DNA of 64,000 nt. Origin: Moellerella sp963519845. GTDB taxonomy: Bacteria > Pseudomonadota > Gammaproteobacteria > Enterobacterales > Enterobacteriaceae. The DNA lies in NCBI GenBank assembly GCA_963519845.1, contig CAUQNX010000003.1, positions 1-64,000 of the forward strand. Direction: 5' to 3'. The notes under the pieces were generated by a model that worked only from the letters and a program-made list of their open reading frames with translations, did not search any database and was not told the DNA's origin. This document shows, piece after piece, positions 54,421 to 62,897 of the stretch (position 1 is its first letter; each line of letters opens with the position of its first letter). The position numbers and the translations under genes are program-made.

Positions 54421-57400
54421 ATGGCTAAATATTCTTTAACGCCACGCGTAAAAATGCTGGCAGAACGTTTGATTTCCCGTAATAGCTCAATCAGTACCGA
54501 ACGAGCCAGCCTTATTGAATCATTAAAAGGGGATGTTGCTGGTACTCCTCAGGCAATGAAATCGGCTCGTCGTTTCTATGATTTTATGTGCCATTTTCCC
54601 GTTTCTATTGCACAAGATGAATTAATCATCGGCAGCCAATCATCCACACCACGTGGCGCTATTTTCCATACTGAAAGTGAACTAAAAAGTGAATCCATCT
54701 ATTACTTTCTCAATGGAAATAACGGAGTGGCCTCACCTAACTATATGGAAGTGATCACCAAAGGCTTCGCGGCAATTAAAAATCACTTAGAAGATCGCGT
54801 AAGAAGCATTGGTAGTGCCGTTAATCGCAGTAGTATGGATGAAGCTAATTTCGGTAAATCCGCCATTTATGCTTGTGACGCAGCAATCTATTTTATTCAA
54901 GCATTGGCAGATAAAGCCGAGAGTTTGGCCAATGTTGAAAATAACGCTTATCGTAAAATCGAATTACAACAAAGCGCGGCAATCTTAAGAAAAATTTCAA
55001 CTGCGCCCGCTGAAAACTTCAAAGAAGCTTGCCAAGCCTTCTATGTATTCCAATTAGTCTTACATCTGGAAAATGGCAGCTATGCTGTTAATCCAATGGG
55101 CTTTGATAAAGCTATTTATCCTTATTATCAACACGATATTGAAACTGGTAGCTTAACCCAAGCGCAGGCTTATGAAATTGTTGAAAACCTATGGCTGAAA
55201 TTAGCTGAGCTATCAGAAGTTCGCTCTACCCAAGCAATTGATGGTTATCCGATGTTTGATGCCATGATGCAGGGTGCGCAACTAAATGATCCTCGTCTAT
55301 GCATTAACCCCCTGTCTGAAATGTTACTTTCAGCACAAGAAAATTTAGCCATGATCAAAGGGGTTCCGCAAGTTCGCCTTTATAGTGGTCAAGTGTCTAC
55401 ACAGCCACAATACTCCACCAGCACAGCGCCTTATATCGCGCCTTCCCTTGCATCTAAAGAAGAATTTAAAGTGATGGAAGGTCTTACGCCACGTATGCAA
55501 CGTCTGCGTAATAACTATCTGGAAGCGCGTCCAAGTGTCTCTATTTATCGTGCGATCACCTTCACAGAAGTAGTAAGAGCCAACCCAGGTTTACCGCCAA
55601 TTTTGTTGCGTGCAAAAGCATTTCGTAAAGCCTGTGAAACGGCTCCCATTTTAATTCAAGATGAAGAGCTGATTGTGGGTCATCCCTGTGGTAAAGCCCG
55701 TGCTGGCGCATTCTCTCCCGATATCGCATGGCGCTGGGTACGTGATGAACTAGATACCATGAGCACTCGCCCACAAGATCCTTTTGTTATCTCTGAAGAA
55801 GATAAAAAAGTGATTCGTGAAGAGATAGTGCCATTCTGGGAAGGTCGTTCACTGGATGAAATCTGTGAAGCGCAATACCGTGAAGCCGGTGTATGGGAAT
55901 TCAGTGGTGAAACCTTTGTCAGCGACCTTTCCTATCACCAAATTAATGGTGGAGGTGATACCTGCCCTGGCTATGACGTCTTACTCTTTACTAAAGGGAT
56001 GAATGGTATCAAAGCTGATGCTCAGACAAGACTTGCTGAACTTAGCATGGAAAATCCAGACGATATTGATCGCATCTATTTCTACAAAGCCTCAATTGAA
56101 ACCTGTGAAGGCGTGGTGGCTTATGCTCATCGTATCGCTGACCGTGCTCGTGAGTTAGCGGCTCAAGAGCAAGATCCAACACGTCGTGCAGAGCTGTTAA
56201 CTATTGCTGAAGTTAACCACAATGTTCCGGCTAATCCGCCGAAAACCCTGCAAGAAGCACTACAAAGTATCTGGACTGTTGAGTCACTGTTTGAAGTTGA
56301 AGAGAATCAAACGGGTCTTTCATTGGGTCGTCTGGATCAATACTGCTACCCAATGTATGAATCTGATATCAAATCAGGCAATTTAACGCAAGAACAAGCG
56401 CAAGAAATGATGCAATCCTTCATTTTGAAATGTGCTGAATTAATGTGGATGTCTAGTGAGTTAGGCGCCAAATACTTCGCTGGTTATCAACCCTTTATCA
56501 ATCTGACTGTCGGTGGACAAAAACGCACTGGTGGCGATGCTTGTAACGATCTCACTTATCTAATTATGGATGCGGTCCGTTTTATCAAGGTGTATCAGCC
56601 TTCGCTGGCTTGCCGTATTCATAATCAATCACCACAGAAATACATGGAAAAAATTGTCGATGTGGTTAAAGCCGGTATGGGATTCCCAGCCTGTCACTTT
56701 GATGATTCACATATCAAGATGATGTTGCGTAAAGGCTTCGATTTTGAAGATGCACGTGACTACTGCTTGATGGGTTGTGTTGAGCCACAAAAATCTGGTC
56801 GTATTTATCAATGGACATCAACGGGTTACACCCAATGGCCAATTGCAATTGAATTCGTGCTAAACCGTGGCCGTATGGTGTTATTCGATAGCTATCAAGG
56901 TCTTGATACGGGTGATTTAAGCTCACTAAACAGCTTTGAAGCTTTTGATAATGCCGTAAAACAGCAGATTGCTCATATTATTCGTCTATCAGCTATCGGT
57001 ACGGTGATCAGCCAACGAGTTCACCGAGATGTTGCACCTAAACCATTGATGTCTTTACTAGTTGAAGGCTGTATGGAGAAAGGAAAAGATGTCGCGGCGG
57101 GCGGTGCCATGATCAACCATGGTCCGGGCCTGATTTTCTCTGGATTAGCCACTTATGTCGATTCCATGGCAGCCATTCGCAAACTAGTTTATGAAGATCA
57201 TAAATATAGCTTAGAGCAAATCAGAGACGGCCTTTTAGCCAACTTCGAAGGTTATGAAGAGTTACGCAGAGATTGTCTCAATGCGCCTAAATTTGGTAAT
57301 GATGATAATTACGCTGATGACTTCGCCTTAGATATCACCGAATGGACGGAAAAAGAGTGTCGTAAGTACAAAATGCTCTATTCAACTCTGAGCCACGGCA

Positions 57401-57852
57401 CATTATCCATCTCTAATAATACACCGATTGGGGAATTAACTGCCGCAACACCTAATGGCCGTTTCGCTTGGATGCCACTGTCAGATGGTATCAGTCCAAC
57501 ACAAGGTGCTGATAAATTTGGTCCAACGGCAATTATCAAATCCGTTAGTAAGATGAATGTTGAAACCATGAATATAGGTATGGTGCATAACTTCAAATTC
57601 CTTAAAGGATTGCTAGATACACCGGAAGGACGTAACGGTCTAATCACCCTATTAAGAACCTCTTCAATTCTGGGCAATGGACAGATGCAATTCAGTTATG
57701 TGGATAATGAAGTGCTGAAAAAAGCCCAAGCTGAACCAGAAAAATACCGCGACTTAATTGTTCGTGTAGCAGGTTACAGCGCCTACTTTGTTGAGCTCTG
57801 TAAAGAAGTTCAGAATGAAATTATCAGCCGTACCGTCATTGATAAATTCTAA
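54421..57852 (+). CDS. cutC: Choline trimethylamine-lyase CutC, long type II form
   Basis: Glycyl radical enzyme cleaving choline to trimethylamine and acetaldehyde. At 1143 aa it has about 297 extra N-terminal residues over the Desulfovibrio enzyme. With that offset all known active-site residues align: Tyr505, Asp513 (GGGDTCPGYD), Phe692 (GYQPFINL), Cys786 and Glu788 (MGCVEP), Thr799, and the radical site Gly1118 in VRVAGYSAYF. The substrate is therefore assigned with high confidence. The N-terminal part repeats the fold start of the catalytic domain. SD CAGGAG. Confidence 0.97.
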   Translation: MAKYSLTPRVKMLAERLISRNSSISTERASLIESLKGDVAGTPQAMKSARRFYDFMCHFPVSIAQDELIIGSQSSTPRGAIFHTESELKSESIYYFLNGNNGVASPNYMEVITKGFAAIKNHLEDRVRSIGSAVNRSSMDEANFGKSAIYACDAAIYFIQALADKAESLANVENNAYRKIELQQSAAILRKISTAPAENFKEACQAFYVFQLVLHLENGSYAVNPMGFDKAIYPYYQHDIETGSLTQAQAYEIVENLWLKLAELSEVRSTQAIDGYPMFDAMMQGAQLNDPRLCINPLSEMLLSAQENLAMIKGVPQVRLYSGQVSTQPQYSTSTAPYIAPSLASKEEFKVMEGLTPRMQRLRNNYLEARPSVSIYRAITFTEVVRANPGLPPILLRAKAFRKACETAPILIQDEELIVGHPCGKARAGAFSPDIAWRWVRDELDTMSTRPQDPFVISEEDKKVIREEIVPFWEGRSLDEICEAQYREAGVWEFSGETFVSDLSYHQINGGGDTCPGYDVLLFTKGMNGIKADAQTRLAELSMENPDDIDRIYFYKASIETCEGVVAYAHRIADRARELAAQEQDPTRRAELLTIAEVNHNVPANPPKTLQEALQSIWTVESLFEVEENQTGLSLGRLDQYCYPMYESDIKSGNLTQEQAQEMMQSFILKCAELMWMSSELGAKYFAGYQPFINLTVGGQKRTGGDACNDLTYLIMDAVRFIKVYQPSLACRIHNQSPQKYMEKIVDVVKAGMGFPACHFDDSHIKMMLRKGFDFEDARDYCLMGCVEPQKSGRIYQWTSTGYTQWPIAIEFVLNRGRMVLFDSYQGLDTGDLSSLNSFEAFDNAVKQQIAHIIRLSAIGTVISQRVHRDVAPKPLMSLLVEGCMEKGKDVAAGGAMINHGPGLIFSGLATYVDSMAAIRKLVYEDHKYSLEQIRDGLLANFEGYEELRRDCLNAPKFGNDDNYADDFALDITEWTEKECRKYKMLYSTLSHGTLSISNNTPIGELTAATPNGRFAWMPLSDGISPTQGADKFGPTAIIKSVSKMNVETMNIGMVHNFKFLKGLLDTPEGRNGLITLLRTSSILGNGQMQFSYVDNEVLKKAQAEPEKYRDLIVRVAGYSAYFVELCKEVQNEIISRTVIDKF

Positions 57853-57861
57853 TAATCGGAT

Positions 57862-57882
57862 AAGGGATCGCCGCGATCCCTT
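57862..57882 (+). other. Stable hairpin between cutC and cutD
   Basis: AAGGGATCG (57862-57870), a CCG loop, and CGATCCCTT (57874-57882) give a perfect 9-bp stem right after the cutC stop. The T run after it is only three bases, so it may act as a weak terminator or as a 3' end stabiliser, either of which would lower cutD relative to cutC. Confidence 0.75.
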
Positions 57883-57958
57883 TCAACAGATGTGATCACT
57901 GATATCTGTTAATTGAATCTACAGACAAGGATGTCTGCTATCGATGAAGGAGTGAAAA

Positions 57959-58909
57959 ATGGACGTTGCACAGGAAACCAAAGGGCGGGTATTTAATATC
58001 CAAAAATACTCTATCTATGATGGAGAAGGCATTCGCACGCTGATTTTTCTAAAGGGTTGTAATATTCGCTGTCCTTGGTGTGCAAACCCGGAAGGGCTGA
58101 GCAGTGATTTCCAAGTGATGTTTTCTCATGATAAGTGCGTCAGTTGTGGCAAATGTGTTGATGTCTGCCCAGCAGGTGTGCACTACATGACAATCAATGA
58201 GCAAGGCGAAAAAGTTCACAAGGTTGATCGTGCGGTCGACTGTATCGGCTGCCGTAAATGTGAAGAGATCTGTATCTCTGATGCCCTTGATATCATGGGC
58301 AAAGATATGACCGTCAGTGAACTGATGGAAGTCATTATGCAAGACTATGATTTCTATATCTCCTCCGGTGGTGGCGTCACTATTGGTGGCGGCGAAATGA
58401 GCCTACAAACAGATTTTGCCGTTGAATTATTTAAAGCCTGTAAAAGCATGATGATTAATACCGCCGTTGAAACGCAAGGCACAACCAATCCTAAAAACTA
58501 TGAAAAACTTGCGCCTGTTACTGATTCTTTCTTATTTGATCTTAAGCAGATAGATACACACCAGCACAAAGCCTTATTTGGTATCGGTAATGAAAATGTC
58601 CTCCATAACCTAGAGTATTTGGTGAGTGTCGGCGCCAATATTGTGGTCCGTATGCCGTTAGTTAGGGGCTATAACGACTCTTATGAAGCCATTACTGGGG
58701 CATTTAACTATGTGATGAATTTAGCGAAAAAAGGCAGTATCCGTCGCATCGAAGTGCTGCCTTATCACCAGCTAGGACGTAACAAGTACGACAAGCTCGA
58801 TATGATTTATCCCATTCAACATGATCTGAGTTATAGCAGTGATGAATTAGATAAATTAGAGCATTTCTTTAAAAATTATGATTTTGATATCCGTCTTATA
58901 CGTCACTAA
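57959..58909 (+). CDS. cutD: CutC-activating radical SAM enzyme CutD
   Basis: 316 aa. Generates the glycyl radical in CutC from S-adenosylmethionine. Radical SAM motif CNIRCPWC (Cys34, Cys38, Cys41), then two ferredoxin-like clusters CVSCGKCVDVCP and CIGCRKCEEIC, and GGGVTIGGGEMSLQ. Length and layout are as in glycyl radical activases. Preceded by GAAGGAG. Confidence 0.96.
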   Translation: MDVAQETKGRVFNIQKYSIYDGEGIRTLIFLKGCNIRCPWCANPEGLSSDFQVMFSHDKCVSCGKCVDVCPAGVHYMTINEQGEKVHKVDRAVDCIGCRKCEEICISDALDIMGKDMTVSELMEVIMQDYDFYISSGGGVTIGGGEMSLQTDFAVELFKACKSMMINTAVETQGTTNPKNYEKLAPVTDSFLFDLKQIDTHQHKALFGIGNENVLHNLEYLVSVGANIVVRMPLVRGYNDSYEAITGAFNYVMNLAKKGSIRRIEVLPYHQLGRNKYDKLDMIYPIQHDLSYSSDELDKLEHFFKNYDFDIRLIRH

Positions 58910-58921
58910 CAGGAGTAAAGA

Positions 58922-59371
58922 ATGAATAGTTTAGGCGTAATTGAAACCCGTGGTTTAACCGCCGCCATTCATGCTGCCGATGCAGCTTGTAAAGCCGCCA
59001 GTGTCGAGATTATTGGCTACCGTAAAATAGGCTCTGGCCTAGTTTCAATCTGCTTTCAAGGAGAGATCAGTGCGGTTCGCGCCGCCATTGACAGTGGTAT
59101 TGCCGTAGTTCGCCCCGCTGAATTAGTAGTAGGTTCATTGGTTATTGCACGCCCAGAACCTAATGTGATCAAGCGTCTTGAGATTATGGATAAAAAAAAA
59201 TTCTTCCATCAAGAAGCAACAGAAGTCAGCAAAGATAAGGCGCTAGCTCCCTTAGTCGATATTAGCGCAGAGCCCGCAATCAAGGTTGAACAGAATCCTG
59301 TCTCCGTCTCTATGGTTGAAGATAGTGCAACCAAAGAGGCAAAAACAGAAGCGCGTAAAGGTAAAAAATAA
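58922..59371 (+). CDS. cmcE: Microcompartment shell protein (BMC-H) with C-terminal extension
   Basis: 149 aa: a PduA-like BMC domain (residues 1-90: LGVIETRGLTAAIHAADAACKAASVEIIGYR, pore KIGSGLVSICF) and a disordered, charged tail of about 55 residues ending KTEARKGKK. Distinct from the three identical tiles. It overlaps the next gene by one base. The tail may point to lumen or cytosol for docking; not known. Confidence 0.92.
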   Translation: MNSLGVIETRGLTAAIHAADAACKAASVEIIGYRKIGSGLVSICFQGEISAVRAAIDSGIAVVRPAELVVGSLVIARPEPNVIKRLEIMDKKKFFHQEATEVSKDKALAPLVDISAEPAIKVEQNPVSVSMVEDSATKEAKTEARKGKK

Positions 59372-60015
59372 TGATAAATCAGGCATTAATGGGAAAGATC
59401 AAAGCTCGATTACCCATGCAACATGATGTCTTTATCAGTCAAGGTAAGATAGCCATACCGGTTGGGATCTCCAACCGGCATGTCCATCTATCAAGACAAG
59501 ATATTGATGCACTATTTGGCGCGGGCTATCAATTGACACCCTTTAAAGATCTTAAGCAACCGGGCCAATTTGCGGCCAAAGAGTGTGTGCTAGTTGTTGG
59601 ACCTAAAGGCTCTATCAGCAAAGTTCGAGTTCTTGGACCTGAGCGGCCACAAAGCCAATTAGAGATCTCAAAAGCCGACTGTTTTGCCCTTGGCGTTAAA
59701 GCTCCAGTACGTGAATCTGGCGATTTAACCAGTTCAGGTGATGCTCTATTAGTGGGTCCTGCGGGTCATGCTCATCTGATCTCACAAGTGATCTGCGCTC
59801 AGCGTCACATTCATCTTAGCCCGATGGATGCCAGAGCACTGAATGTCACTAACGGTCAAACCGTCCATGTAAAAGCAGAAGGTGAACGCAGCCTGATTTT
59901 TGATGAAGTCATTATCAGAGTCTGCGATCGATTTGCATTAGAGTTTCATATCGATACCGATGAAGCTAATGCCGCCGGACTACGTAATAACGACAATGTT
60001 TATATTATTCGCTAA
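59371..60015 (+). CDS. cutH: PduL-type phosphotransacylase
   Basis: 214 aa. Converts acetyl-CoA to acetyl phosphate and releases CoA for the aldehyde dehydrogenase. Metal-binding His motifs in GISNRHVHLSRQDIDALFG, CAQRHIHLSPMDA and ALEFHIDTDEANA are complete. The first about 14 residues (MINQALMGKIKARL) could be an encapsulation helix. Start codon overlaps the cmcE stop (TAATG). No acetate kinase gene is in the window. Confidence 0.93.
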   Translation: MINQALMGKIKARLPMQHDVFISQGKIAIPVGISNRHVHLSRQDIDALFGAGYQLTPFKDLKQPGQFAAKECVLVVGPKGSISKVRVLGPERPQSQLEISKADCFALGVKAPVRESGDLTSSGDALLVGPAGHAHLISQVICAQRHIHLSPMDARALNVTNGQTVHVKAEGERSLIFDEVIIRVCDRFALEFHIDTDEANAAGLRNNDNVYIIR

Positions 60016-60045
60016 AACAGCGGGAAAAATAATCGCGGGGATATA

Positions 60046-60747
60046 ATGGATAACCAACTCGTTGAACAGCTCGTTAATAAGATCATGCAACGATTGCAAA
60101 AGCGCACCTTGCTAATACTGACGAATGCGAGTGGCTATAAAAATGAGATCTATGATCGTCTAGCTGAATGCCATTTTAGCGCATTTTCTATTTATATCGC
60201 AGATAATGCGTTAAAAATACATGAAATAGATAAATGGCAACAACTTGGTGAAATTTTCGATCCTCAGCAACAAGATCTAATTTCACTGTTATCTCAGTAT
60301 CAAAATGTATTAATTCCTTTTATGGACTTTTCAACTTTAGGCGATTTAGCTCAAGGTATTTTTAATAAAAATGAGACTCAATTGATTCATTATGCATTAA
60401 TGAAAAATATCAATACAGTCGCTTTAAAATATAACTGTGACCCAACAAGTGAATTAAATGAGATTTTAGGTTTAGGTGAAAATAAAAAACACAACCTGCT
60501 TATTAAGAATAACATTGAACAATTAACTGATTCTGGTATGCAATTTTGTACTATTCAACAGATGGAAAGTAGCTTAACGCAGCATCAATCTCAACATAAT
60601 AGCGAAGCTGTGCCTGAAATAGATTCAATAATAATAGATCGTTATATCACATTAAATGAAGTAATGAAAAACCCAAAAAAATATTATTTAACTAATAATA
60701 AATTAACCGATTCTGCCATTGATTTCCTTAAGAAGGTTAAATCATAA
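60046..60747 (+). CDS. Microcompartment-associated protein of unknown function
   Basis: 233 aa. N-terminal helix MDNQLVEQLVNKIMQRLQKR is amphipathic and looks like an encapsulation peptide. The middle resembles a Rossmann-like flavoprotein fold (TLLILTNASGYKNEIYDRL; NVLIPFMDFSTLGDLAQGIF). The C-terminus, IIIDRYITLNEVMKNPKKY, recalls the last segment of PduM-like proteins. This may be related to the uncharacterised flavoprotein-like family of eut and glycyl-radical microcompartment loci, but I cannot place it surely. It is co-oriented in the cut operon, 30 bp after the phosphotransacylase. Confidence 0.6.
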   Translation: MDNQLVEQLVNKIMQRLQKRTLLILTNASGYKNEIYDRLAECHFSAFSIYIADNALKIHEIDKWQQLGEIFDPQQQDLISLLSQYQNVLIPFMDFSTLGDLAQGIFNKNETQLIHYALMKNINTVALKYNCDPTSELNEILGLGENKKHNLLIKNNIEQLTDSGMQFCTIQQMESSLTQHQSQHNSEAVPEIDSIIIDRYITLNEVMKNPKKYYLTNNKLTDSAIDFLKKVKS

Positions 60748-60823
60748 GATTCAATTTTATTATCTATAAACGCTATTTTTTAATATCAGAATTTTAAATA
60801 TCCGATAACTAGGAGTAATAATT

Positions 60824-61249
60824 ATGTCACCAAAAGCAAAAGCCTGGCTTTGGATGCTATTAGTTATAGTATCTGAAACCTCTGCCACCTCGACATTAAA
60901 AATGTTTGATAATAGTGAAGGAATGACTAAAACATTCTTATTGGGATTAATTGTCGTTTTATATGTTATATGTTATTTCTCATTATCTAAAGCAGTGAAA
61001 AATATTCCTGTTGGCTTAGCTTATGCAACATGGTCAGGTACAGGTATTCTAGTGGTCTCCACATTAGGTATGGCTTTCTACGGCCAACATCCTGATACTG
61101 CGGCGATTGTAGGTATGGCAGTTATTGCCAGCGGCATCGTTATTATGAATTTATTCTCAAAAATGGGCGCAGATGAAGACGAAGAAGTTGAAGAAAATAC
61201 CGATCGAAAAACGCCATTACAGCCATTAAAAAATAATGCGACTCACTAA
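60824..61249 (+). CDS. SMR-family transporter, subunit 1 of a pair
   Basis: 141 aa, four membrane helices, TM1 retains the essential Glu (LLVIVSETSATSTLKMF). It has a cytosolic acidic C-terminal tail of about 30 residues (MGADEDEEVEENTD...), not usual in SMR proteins. It is followed after 17 bp by a second SMR gene, as in EbrAB-type heterodimers. Operon context suggests transport of a quaternary amine such as choline, or export of trimethylamine; that is inference. SD AGGAG. Confidence 0.83.
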   Translation: MSPKAKAWLWMLLVIVSETSATSTLKMFDNSEGMTKTFLLGLIVVLYVICYFSLSKAVKNIPVGLAYATWSGTGILVVSTLGMAFYGQHPDTAAIVGMAVIASGIVIMNLFSKMGADEDEEVEENTDRKTPLQPLKNNATH

Positions 61250-61266
61250 TTAAAAAGGAATATCCT

Positions 61267-61593
61267 ATGCTTACTGGTTTTTTATGGCTCGCACTTTCTA
61301 TTGGTTCTGAGATCACTGGCACATCGATGATCAAAAAGACAAATAGCTTCAGTAAATTAGCGCCTTCAATATTAGTAATTATTGCTTATTGTTTATGTTA
61401 TTTCGCATTGACCCGCGCAATGGGCTATATTCCTGTGGGTGTAGCCTACTCACTCTGGTGTGGGTTTGGTATTGTTGGTGTCACTATTGTTTCAATGATT
61501 TTATATAAACAAAAACCTGATTTCCCTGCGGTTTTAGCTATGGGATTGATTATCTCTGGCGGTATTATCATGAATGCATTCTCCACTTTATAA
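61267..61593 (+). CDS. SMR-family transporter, subunit 2 of a pair
   Basis: 108 aa, four helices, TM1 Glu in LSIGSEITGTSMIKK and family GVAYSLWCGFGIVG in TM3. Last gene of the cut operon; a terminator follows. The two subunits differ clearly, supporting an obligate dual-topology heterodimer rather than a duplicate. Both carry the proton-coupling Glu. Confidence 0.85.
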   Translation: MLTGFLWLALSIGSEITGTSMIKKTNSFSKLAPSILVIIAYCLCYFALTRAMGYIPVGVAYSLWCGFGIVGVTIVSMILYKQKPDFPAVLAMGLIISGGIIMNAFSTL

Positions 61594-61639
61594 GCTTATT
61601 CCTTATTAACGTCACTCGTTTAATTTTTTTTAAGTACAT

Positions 61640-61676
61640 AGCGGTACCTGAAATAGGTATCGCTTATTTTATTTTT
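61640..61676 (+). terminator. Terminator of the cut operon
   Basis: Stem AGCGGTACCT (61640-61649) / AGGTATCGCT (61655-61664), with one G-T pair, followed by TTATTTTATTTTT. It marks the right end of the choline operon. Confidence 0.8.
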
Positions 61677-61920
61677 AGTCTCCTATCCGTATCCCTATTA
61701 ATTTATTTTTATCATTCGATTTATCGAGCTATTTAATAAAATATAAAAATGAATTATATCCTAATCCACTCGTTTATATCTATTTTTTGTTTATTTAAAT
61801 AAGCTAAAATTCTATAATTTATTTTCTATTTAGTGATTAATTTTTTATCAATTTATCATTGAGAAATTGATTATTCAAGTAATCATACTTAAATCCTAAT
61901 TCAGATGGAGTTATTATATT
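61677..61920. other. AT-rich gap between the cut operon and the split unknown gene
   Basis: About 245 bp, strongly AT-rich, with no gene or recognisable signal other than presumed promoter DNA. Confidence 0.5.
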
Positions 61921-62517
61921 ATGGAAAATGAACCTATTAATTATTTAAAGCTATCAAAAAAAAACCAGAAAATTAACAGTAAGCCATTGAAATCAAATGA
62001 TGATTACAAAAAACAATTAGAACTTTTGGCGCTAGATTGGTACAGTGTAAATGAGAAACTAAAAAACTTAATATCAGAAGTTTCATCTATAATTGAAAGT
62101 AGCGGCAACTTTATCATTACAAATGAAGGAGATATAATAGGATTTGAATTTACTGACAATAAAAACAAGACATATAACAACCTCTTTAATTATTATCATA
62201 GTAGAACTTTCGATTATGATAAAATATCGAAATACATACATAAATTCAACGAGACTCTTGAAAAAACATTTAATCAAGGAATATCCCCCCTCTATTACAA
62301 CAATGTTATAAATAATATGTCCATAGAAATAGAATCTATTCGTAATGGAAAATCCAGATTAGATTATTTATTTAAAGAACTTGGTGATAAAATAAACGAA
62401 ACCTATATTATGAATTTTAAAAATAAAAAAAAGATCATATTGAAAATTATCGTGACGAATTTTATTTTAAAAATCAATTCAATACCATGGATGAAGTTAA
62501 TGAAATTATTTATCTAA
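61921..62517 (+). CDS. Unknown AT-rich gene, zero-frame product ending after a slippery site
   Basis: 198 aa, predicted hydrophilic and helical with coiled-coil tendency (QLELLALDWYSVNEKLKNL, YDKISKYIHKFNETLEK). No family recognised. From residue 172 on, after an A8 tract, the composition changes to an Ile/Lys-rich stretch (IILKIIVTNFILKINSIPWMKLMKLFI) that looks out of frame. The -1 frame continues in convincing protein-like sequence. The gene has a very low GC content, indicating transfer. Start ATG follows a weak GATGGAG. Confidence 0.6.
   Translation: MENEPINYLKLSKKNQKINSKPLKSNDDYKKQLELLALDWYSVNEKLKNLISEVSSIIESSGNFIITNEGDIIGFEFTDNKNKTYNNLFNYYHSRTFDYDKISKYIHKFNETLEKTFNQGISPLYYNNVINNMSIEIESIRNGKSRLDYLFKELGDKINETYIMNFKNKKKIILKIIVTNFILKINSIPWMKLMKLFI
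62427..62433 (+). other. A AAA AAG slippery heptamer (candidate -1 frameshift site or disabling indel)
   Basis: In the zero frame the codons at 62425, 62428 and 62431 read AAA AAA AAG, so the heptamer at 62427-62433 is A_AAA_AAG, the same as in E. coli dnaX. A -1 slip would continue as DHIENYRDEFYFKNQFNTMD and give a 269-residue product ending at 62729. A single missing A in the tract would have the same effect. Confidence 0.7.
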
Positions 62518-62729
62518 CAGAGATATTGCCAATATCAAATGAAGAACCTATCTTGATTGTTTTAGATGATAAAACAACATTATCATCAAATATGATTAGT
62601 GATAATTTAGTCAGTAATATAAATCAACAATACTCACCTGTACCAAATTATAACGTATCAAATAAATATAATACTAATTCCATCAACGGAGTGGTAAGCA
62701 CCTCTCTTATTGCAAGTAAAAATACATAG
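62487..62729 (+). CDS. Continuation of the unknown gene in the -1 frame
   Basis: As an isolated frame it starts at an ATG (62487) and gives 80 aa. The same frame is open from the slippery site at 62427 and reads IYLTEILPISNEEPILIVLDDK, then an Asn/Ser/Thr-rich tail. There is no ribosome binding site before 62487, so this is most likely the C-terminal part of the gene that starts at 61921. A strong terminator follows. Confidence 0.55.
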   Translation: MDEVNEIIYLTEILPISNEEPILIVLDDKTTLSSNMISDNLVSNINQQYSPVPNYNVSNKYNTNSINGVVSTSLIASKNT

Positions 62730-62744
62730 ATATTTATAGATGTA

Positions 62745-62784
62745 AATAATAAGGGCATTCGCTTTAGTGGATGCCCTTATTATT
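62745..62784 (+). terminator. Terminator after the split gene
   Basis: A perfect 14-bp stem: AATAATAAGGGCAT (62745-62758) / ATGCCCTTATTATT (62771-62784), with T-rich DNA after it. Confidence 0.85.
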
Positions 62785-62897
62785 TGTTATTTGAGAATTA
62801 TCTTGCAGAGTTAATCCCTTATAAGGCGTTAAAATTAACGATTAACATAGCGATAATTTATTCGTTGGATTACTGCAGGAGCAAAAAGGAATTTACC

